NCBI GenBank assembly: GCA_001637315.1
Contig: LSZA01000003.1
Location: forward strand, 1-64,000
Reading direction: 5' to 3'
DNA: 64,000 nucleotides
Origin: Phormidium willei BDU 130791
Lineage (GTDB): Bacteria > Cyanobacteriota > Cyanobacteriia > Cyanobacteriales > Geitlerinemataceae
The position numbers and the translations under genes were made by a program. Of this stretch, positions 60,618 through 64,000 are shown piece by piece. Under the pieces are notes generated by a model, which saw only the letters and a program-made list of their open reading frames with translations, had not been told where the DNA came from and did no database searches. Each line of letters begins with the position of its first letter. Within the stretch, counting starts at the first letter, position 1.

Positions 60618-61142
60618 ATGGAGACTTTTGTGTGGCTGGCTGAGGCCGAAGGAGGTTTTGCGTTTAATCCAGACCCACTCGGCACCAACCTAGTTAACCT
60701 CATCATTGTCATTGGTGTTCTGTACTACTTCGGACGAGGATTCCTCGGAAAAATCCTTAGCGATCGCCGCAACACCATTGAAACTGACATTAAAGACGCT
60801 GAGCAAAAAGCGAGTCAGGCTCAAGCGCAGCTCAAAGCAGCTAACGCTGACCTCGAACAGGCTCAGGCTCAGGCTAAGCGTATTGTAGCAGACGCTCAAG
60901 AACGGGCTAAAGCGGTTAAAGCCCAAATTATGGACGAGACTCGCGCTGAAGTCGAACGATTGAAAGCCTCCTCAGCTCAGGAGCTTCAGTCTGATGAAAG
61001 CCGCGCGATGGCTCAGCTACGTCAACGTGCGGTAAGTTTGGCCGTAGAAAAGGCTCAGACCTACTTACGCGATCGCCTCAGTGCCGAAGACCAACAAAAA
61101 ATTATCGATCGCAGCATTAGCCAAATTGGAGGTCAGCGATGA
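60618..61142 (+). CDS. atpF: ATP synthase F0 subunit b
   Basis: The 174-residue stator subunit has the membrane helix in LVNLIIVIGVLYYFGRGFLG and a long Ala/Gln/Lys-rich coiled coil (ASQAQAQLKAANADLEQAQA). It links the membrane sector to F1 with b' and delta. The stop overlaps the start of the delta gene by 4 bp (61139-61142), a typical translationally coupled junction. Confidence 0.95.
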   Translation: METFVWLAEAEGGFAFNPDPLGTNLVNLIIVIGVLYYFGRGFLGKILSDRRNTIETDIKDAEQKASQAQAQLKAANADLEQAQAQAKRIVADAQERAKAVKAQIMDETRAEVERLKASSAQELQSDESRAMAQLRQRAVSLAVEKAQTYLRDRLSAEDQQKIIDRSISQIGGQR

Positions 61143-61687
61143 CAGGACAAATGGCAACCGCCGAAATTGTCGAGCCTTATGCCAAAGCCTTGATGGCCAT
61201 CGCCAGCGAACATGACCTGGTAGATACCATCGGCGAAAATACGGCTCAAATCCTCGACACCCTCAAGAGTTCAGAGGAACTCCAGGAATTTATCACCAAC
61301 CCCATCATCAAGCCGGCGACCAAAAAAGCCGTCTTAACACAACTGTTTAACGGCCAGGTGCATGACTACAGTTTCCGTTTTCTGTGCCTGCTCGTCGATC
61401 GCGGTCGTATTCTGTTCTTAAAAGAGATTTGTTCTCAGTATCAAGTCCTATTACGAGAACTGAAAAACATTGCTCTGGCTGAAGTCACCTCAGCCGTCGA
61501 ACTCAGCGATGAGCAACAAGAGCAAGTTCGCGATCGCGTCAAAGGGTTCACCAACGCCAGTGATGTCGAGTTAGAGATCGAAGTCGATCCGGCCCTGCTC
61601 GGTGGCGTGATGATCCGCGTTGGCTCTCAAGTGCTTGACATCAGTTTGCGGGGTCAACTGCGTCGTCTAGCTCTGAGCCTCAGTTAA
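61139..61687 (+). CDS. atpH: ATP synthase F1 subunit delta
   Basis: The 182-residue protein has an N-terminal helical bundle (VEPYAKALMAIASEHDLVD) that binds subunit alpha. Its C-terminal end (LGGVMIRVGSQVLDISLRGQ) is the conserved GG-x6-G-x2-D-S/T delta signature region. It joins the top of F1 to the b/b' stalk. It overlaps atpF by 4 bp. The cyanobacterial name is atpD. Confidence 0.94.
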   Translation: MTGQMATAEIVEPYAKALMAIASEHDLVDTIGENTAQILDTLKSSEELQEFITNPIIKPATKKAVLTQLFNGQVHDYSFRFLCLLVDRGRILFLKEICSQYQVLLRELKNIALAEVTSAVELSDEQQEQVRDRVKGFTNASDVELEIEVDPALLGGVMIRVGSQVLDISLRGQLRRLALSLS

Positions 61688-61770
61688 CGCCACCGCCATT
61701 GGCCGCGAGTGCGTCTAGACGTTCGTGATCACAGTTTTATCCAAGAAGCGTTCAACAGCGAGACAAGATT

Positions 61771-63288
61771 ATGGTAGCTATCAGACCAGACGAAATTAGC
61801 AGCATCATTCAGAAACAGATTGAAGACTACGACCAAGATGTCAAAGTCTCCAATGTGGGAACTGTACTCCAAGTTGGAGACGGAATTGCCCGGGTCTATG
61901 GCCTCGAACAAGCCATGGCCGGAGAACTCCTCGAATTTGAAGACGGAACCGTTGGCATTGCCCTCAACCTCGAAGAAGATAACGTTGGCGCCGTGTTGAT
62001 GGGAGAAGGCCGCGAGATCCAAGAAGGGTCCTCCGTCAAATCCACCGGCAAAATTGCCCAGGTTCCCGTCGGGGAAGCCATGATTGGTCGGGTCGTCGAT
62101 GCCTTAGGTCGTCCCATTGACGGTAAGGGTGACATCAAGACGAACGAAACTCGCCTCATTGAATCCGGTGCACCGGGGATTATTGAACGGAAATCCGTTT
62201 GTGAACCCCTACAAACCGGGATTACCTCCATCGATGCCATGATTCCCGTCGGCCGCGGTCAACGGGAGTTGATTATTGGTGACCGTCAAACCGGGAAAAC
62301 CGCCATCGCCATCGATACCATCCTCAACCAGAAGAGTGAAGACGTGGTTTGCGTCTATGTGGCGGTGGGTCAAAAAGCCTCCACGGTAGCTCAGGTGATC
62401 GGCGTCCTCGAAGAAAATGGCGCGATGGACTACACCATCGTTGTCGCCGCCAACGCCTCAGACCCGGCTACCCTACAATACTTGGCGCCTTACACTGGGG
62501 CGAGTATGGCCGAATACTTTATGTACAACGGTAAAGCCACTCTGGTCATCTATGATGACTTGTCCAAACAGGCTCAAGCCTATCGTCAGATGTCCCTGCT
62601 GCTGCGTCGTCCCCCCGGTCGTGAAGCCTATCCTGGAGATGTGTTCTATCTCCACTCTCGTCTGTTGGAACGGGCCGCTAAACTCAGCGATGAACTCGGT
62701 GCCGGTAGCATGACGGCACTGCCGATTATTGAAACCCAAGCCGGTGACGTCTCGGCTTACATTCCCACCAACGTCATCTCGATTACCGACGGACAGATCT
62801 TCCTCTCCTCTGACCTGTTTAACTCCGGTCAACGTCCGGCGGTCAACCCCGGTATTTCCGTCTCCCGTGTGGGTTCGGCCGCGCAAACCAAAGCCATTAA
62901 GAAGGTGGCTGGGAAGATGAAACTGGAATTGGCTCAGTTTGATGAACTGGAAGCTTTCTCCCAGTTCGCTTCTGATTTGGATGCGGCGACCCGCAACCAA
63001 CTCGAACGAGGGAAACGCCTACGCCAGTTGCTCAAACAGCCTCAGAGTTCTCCTCTGCCTCTCGAAGAACAGGTGGCGATCGTTTACGCTGGGGTCAATG
63101 GTCTCCTCGATGAGATTCCGGTGGAGAAAGTCACTAGCTTCACCCAAGGCCTGCGGGAATATCTGCGCAGCAGCAAGCCCAAGTTTGGTGAGTTGATTCG
63201 CTCGACCAAGAAATTGGAAGAAGAGTCGGAAAATCTCCTCAAAGAGGCGATCGCAGAATATAAACAGACCTTCTTGGTGTCTGCGTAA
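61771..63288 (+). CDS. atpA: ATP synthase F1 subunit alpha
   Basis: The 505-residue protein has Walker [15 protein letters not shown], the non-catalytic nucleotide site, [17 protein letters not shown] (the arginine finger region SVSRVG) and the C-terminal helical domain. Length and sequence are typical. Three copies alternate with beta in F1 and control catalysis. It is preceded by a spacer of about 80 bp after delta. The gamma subunit gene follows. Confidence 0.97.
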   Translation: MVAIRPDEISSIIQKQIEDYDQDVKVSNVGTVLQVGDGIARVYGLEQAMAGELLEFEDGTVGIALNLEEDNVGAVLMGEGREIQEGSSVKSTGKIAQVPVGEAMIGRVVDALGRPIDGKGDIKTNETRLIESGAPGIIERKSVCEPLQTGITSIDAMIPVGRGQRELIIGDRQTGKTAIAIDTILNQKSEDVVCVYVAVGQKASTVAQVIGVLEENGAMDYTIVVAANASDPATLQYLAPYTGASMAEYFMYNGKATLVIYDDLSKQAQAYRQMSLLLRRPPGREAYPGDVFYLHSRLLERAAKLSDELGAGSMTALPIIETQAGDVSAYIPTNVISITDGQIFLSSDLFNSGQRPAVNPGISVSRVGSAAQTKAIKKVAGKMKLELAQFDELEAFSQFASDLDAATRNQLERGKRLRQLLKQPQSSPLPLEEQVAIVYAGVNGLLDEIPVEKVTSFTQGLREYLRSSKPKFGELIRSTKKLEEESENLLKEAIAEYKQTFLVSA

Positions 63289-63374
63289 TCGCGAACTTGA
63301 TTGCAGGGTGAGGGTGGCCGGCCATCCCTTACCCTCAATCCCTCTAGTGCCACTATTGTTCAACCGTTTCTCCT

Positions 63375-64000
63375 ATGGCTAATCTAAAGGCGATTCGCGA
63401 TCGCATTAAATCTGTTAAAAATACGCGAAAAATTACTGAGGCCATGCGTCTTGTTGCAGCGGCGCGGGTTCGTCGCGCTCAAGAACAAGTCTTGGCCACT
63501 CGTCCCTTTGCGGATGCCTTGGCCCAAGTCCTGTTTGGCCTGCAAAACCGTCTGCAATTTGAAGACGCAGAGTTACCTCTACTCCAACAGCAAGAGGTGG
63601 AGTCGGTGGCCCTGGTGGTTGTCTCAGGCGATCGCGGTCTCTGTGGCGGCTACAATGCCAACATTATCCGTCGTGCCGAGGCCCGCGCCGCTGAACTGAA
63701 GGCCGAAGGCAAAAACGTCACCTTCATCCTCATCGGCCGCAAAGCCATTCAATACTTCAAGCGTCGGGAAGCCCCGATTACGGCGACCTTCGCCAATCTG
63801 GCACAAATCCCCACCGCTGAAGAAGCCGGACAAATTAACGACGAAACCCGCGCTCTTTATCTCTCGGATAATGTACAACGGGTGGAGTTAGTCTATACCA
63901 AATTTGTCTCCCTCGTCAGTTCTAAGCCGGTGGTGCAAACCCTGCTTCCTCTCGATCCTCAGGGCCTCGCCGCCCAGGATGACGAAATCTTCCGCCTCAC
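63375..64000 (+). CDS. atpG: ATP synthase F1 subunit gamma (partial, runs off the window)
   Basis: The first 208 codons are present from ATG 63375: [20 protein letters not shown] and [17 protein letters not shown], the N-terminal coiled-coil shaft, then [16 protein letters not shown] and [20 protein letters not shown]. The window ends where cyanobacterial gamma subunits carry their extra regulatory insertion, so its presence cannot be confirmed. It is the central rotor of F1. The cyanobacterial name is atpC. Confidence 0.96.
   Translation, partial: MANLKAIRDRIKSVKNTRKITEAMRLVAAARVRRAQEQVLATRPFADALAQVLFGLQNRLQFEDAELPLLQQQEVESVALVVVSGDRGLCGGYNANIIRRAEARAAELKAEGKNVTFILIGRKAIQYFKRREAPITATFANLAQIPTAEEAGQINDETRALYLSDNVQRVELVYTKFVSLVSSKPVVQTLLPLDPQGLAAQDDEIFRL

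Overview
The window is cyanobacterial chromosome. It carries ApcE (the phycobilisome core-membrane linker), a CO2-uptake NDH-1 operon (ndhF3-ndhD3-cupA), a cyanobacterial-order ATP synthase operon with both b and b' subunits, a GuaB3-type IMP dehydrogenase, the cyanobacterial small RNA Yfr1, and very many copies of the HIP1 octamer (GCGATCGC) on both strands. Heptameric short tandem repeats and the gene content suggest a filamentous, non-heterocystous cyanobacterium (Phormidium/Geitlerinema-like). The genus is inference.

Layout. 0-9 kb: a cyanobacterial FeS/PDZ oxidoreductase, dps with a Fur-like box, a TrmH/SpoU RNA methyltransferase, dihydrolipoamide dehydrogenase, two tandem secreted paralogs with a GGxHCC motif, and a NodZ/fucosyltransferase-like protein. 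9-11.7 kb: acnB. 11.7-17 kb is an accessory, decaying region. It holds a hicA broken by one frameshift beside an intact hicB, a translationally coupled HEPN gene pair, a glycine-rich hydrophobic small protein, a DUF29 remnant, and three tandem copies of a secreted or lipoprotein family preceded by a decayed fragment of a fourth. A tRNA-Glu follows.

17-27 kb: a CHASE2 adenylate cyclase, an ExbB/ExbD pair, and an exopolysaccharide block (GDP-fucose synthase, GDP-mannose dehydratase, priming sugar transferase, GT4 glycosyltransferase, DegT aminotransferase). 27-40 kb: DUF928, mutS, an ABC1/UbiB kinase, an ABC exporter, an L,D-transpeptidase, a COG0523 metal-chaperone GTPase, a LOG-family protein, and trxA-yfr1-guaB3, all three on the minus strand. 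42-47 kb: the NDH-1MS CO2-uptake operon, with a long palindrome in front of it.

47-53.6 kb: a 1405-residue surface or exoprotein phosphoesterase with a CHRD domain inserted in its N-terminal domain, a relic of an XhoI/PaeR7I-type restriction-modification system in which the start of the methyltransferase is joined to the end of the endonuclease, an ABC-2 permease, and a small secreted protein. 53.6-64 kb: apcE, a methyltransferase, and the ATP synthase operon, which runs off the right edge inside the gamma subunit.

Functional themes: carbon acquisition and energy (NDH-1MS, ATP synthase, phycobilisome core), fucose-containing surface polysaccharide (gmd and fcl could feed the NodZ-like enzyme), and a patch of toxin-antitoxin and restriction debris. 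All calls come from reading the sequence; no database search was run.
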